Below, piece by piece: positions 10,729 through 11,595 of a stretch of DNA of 11,595 bases. This stretch comes from JBOFCO01 sp051646105. Its GTDB lineage: Bacteria; Pseudomonadota; Alphaproteobacteria; Rhodobacterales; Rhodobacteraceae. Under the pieces are notes generated by a model. The model was not told the DNA's origin and did no database searches. It saw only the letters and a list, made by a program, of their open reading frames with translations. A program made the position numbers and the translations under genes. Numbering within the stretch: the stretch's first letter is position 1; every line of letters begins with the position of its first letter. The stretch is from positions 1-11,595 of the forward strand of contig JBOFCO010000135.1 in assembly GCA_051646105.1 (NCBI GenBank), in the 5' to 3' direction.

Positions 10729-11595
10729 ATGAATTATCTGGAGTTTGAGAAGCCGCTTGCCGAGATCGAGGGCAAGGCCGAAGAACTGCGGGCGCTGGCG
10801 CGCAGCAATCCGTCTATGGATGTGGAAAAGGAAGCATCGGCGCTGGACCGCAAGGCCGATACCATGCTGCGCGATCTGTACAAGGTGCTGACGCCCTGGC
10901 AGAAATGTCAGGTGGCGCGGCACCCGGATCGCCCCCACTGCAAGGACTATATCGACACCCTTTTCACCGAATACACGCCGCTGGCGGGCGACCGCAATTT
11001 TGCCGACGACCACGCCGTGATGGGCGGACTCGCGCGATTCAACGATCAGCCGGTGATGGTGATCGGGCATGAAAAGGGCAACGATACCAAGACCAGGATC
11101 GAACGGAATTTCGGCATGGCGCGGCCCGAAGGTTATCGCAAGGCGATCCGGTTGATGGATCTGGCGCACCGCTTCGGCCTGCCGGTGGTGACGCTGATCG
11201 ATACCCCCGGCGCATATCCAGGCAAGGGTGCCGAGGAACGCGGGCAATCCGAAGCTATCGCCAGATCCACCGCCAAATGCCTTGAAATCGGTGTGCCCCT
11301 GATCGCCGTGATCATCGGCGAGGGCGGATCGGGCGGCGCGGTTGCCTTTGCCACCGCCAACCGCATCGCCATGCTGGAGCATTCGATCTATTCGGTGATT
11401 TCACCCGAAGGCTGTGCATCCATCCTGTGGAAAGATGCCGAAAAGATGCGCGAGGCCGCAGAGGCGCTGCGGTTGACCGCACAGGATTTGCAAAAGCTGG
11501 GCGTGATCGACCGGATCGTCAAGGAACCGCTGGGCGGGGCGCAGCGGGACAAGACGGAAACCATCGCCGCAGTCGGCAAGGCTATCGAAGCCATG
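10729..11595 (+). CDS. accA: Acetyl-CoA carboxylase carboxyltransferase subunit alpha (3' end outside window)
   Basis: AccA with AccD forms the carboxyltransferase that moves the carboxyl group from biotin to acetyl-CoA, giving malonyl-CoA for fatty acid synthesis in the cytoplasm. The 289 residues present start MNYLEFEKPLAEIEGKAEEL, and run through the helical linker, LTPWQKCQVARHPDRP, VMVIGHEKGNDTK, NFGMARPEGYRKA, the oxyanion-type segment TLIDTPGAYPG, IGEGGSGGA and HSIYSVISPEGCASILW. All are standard AccA features. AAGGGAG lies six bases before the ATG. The frame is still open at the right edge; with a usual length near 319 residues, about 30 are missing. There is no sign of damage. Several longer open frames on the opposite strand here are shadows. 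AccD is not in the window. Confidence 0.97.
   Translation, partial: MNYLEFEKPLAEIEGKAEELRALARSNPSMDVEKEASALDRKADTMLRDLYKVLTPWQKCQVARHPDRPHCKDYIDTLFTEYTPLAGDRNFADDHAVMGGLARFNDQPVMVIGHEKGNDTKTRIERNFGMARPEGYRKAIRLMDLAHRFGLPVVTLIDTPGAYPGKGAEERGQSEAIARSTAKCLEIGVPLIAVIIGEGGSGGAVAFATANRIAMLEHSIYSVISPEGCASILWKDAEKMREAAEALRLTAQDLQKLGVIDRIVKEPLGGAQRDKTETIAAVGKAIEAM

Noticed and set aside
10543..11382. 279-residue open frame on the minus strand across the accA start
   Set aside because: It overlaps the well-conserved accA on the other strand, has shadow-frame composition and no recognisable domain.
1..11595. Mobile element, defence island or CRISPR array
   Set aside because: No transposase, integrase, direct-repeat array or toxin-antitoxin pair is visible; the genes are housekeeping or metabolic and look even in composition.

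Overview
The window reads as chromosomal core DNA of a marine-type alphaproteobacterium, most likely the Roseobacter group or a close relative in Rhodobacteraceae. The pointers are an L-malyl-CoA/beta-methylmalyl-CoA lyase of the Mcl1 type (ethylmalonyl-CoA pathway), two short secreted proteins with the VPLPA-type C-terminal sorting signal, a DUF1244 protein next to an N-formylglutamate amidohydrolase-like enzyme and pyruvate kinase, and high GC content. I see no tRNA, rRNA, insertion sequence, phage gene or CRISPR array.

Layout. (1) 1-1093, plus strand: the 3' end of one VPLPA-CTERM gene and a complete related gene, closed by a strong terminator. (2) 1107-3674, minus strand: pyk, then a small membrane protein, then rpmI-rplT, which end in a second strong terminator facing the first. 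(3) 3790-4904, plus strand: an N-formylglutamate amidohydrolase-family gene and a DUF1244 gene nine bases apart, ending at a hairpin that can serve both strands. (4) 4915-7608, minus strand: dgcA-like epimerase, a metallophosphoesterase overlapping it by four bases, and a D-amino acid aminotransferase; this looks like a D-amino acid or murein-peptide transcription unit. (5) 7609-8939, plus strand: a regulated-looking intergenic region, mcl1, and a long tail with a very strong terminator. (6) 8966-9802, minus strand: AraC-type regulator with a GyrI-like effector domain. (7) 9963-10649, plus strand: a secreted protein of unknown function. (8) 10729 to the right edge, plus strand: accA, cut off by the window.

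Metabolically the genes lie around the pyruvate/acetyl-CoA node: Pyk makes pyruvate, AccA commits acetyl-CoA to fatty acids, and Mcl1 makes or cleaves malyl-CoA and beta-methylmalyl-CoA during C2 assimilation. These genes are not one operon. The dgcA-mpe-dat unit stands apart and handles D-configured amino acid substrates.

I do not find a convincing new biological system. The most useful leads are the TTGC-repeat operator-like element in the dgcA/mcl1 gap, the missing ordinary start codon of the dgcA-like gene, the possible small RNA between mcl1 and the AraC-type gene, and the tandem VPLPA-CTERM pair. All similarity statements come from recognising families by eye; no database search was run.
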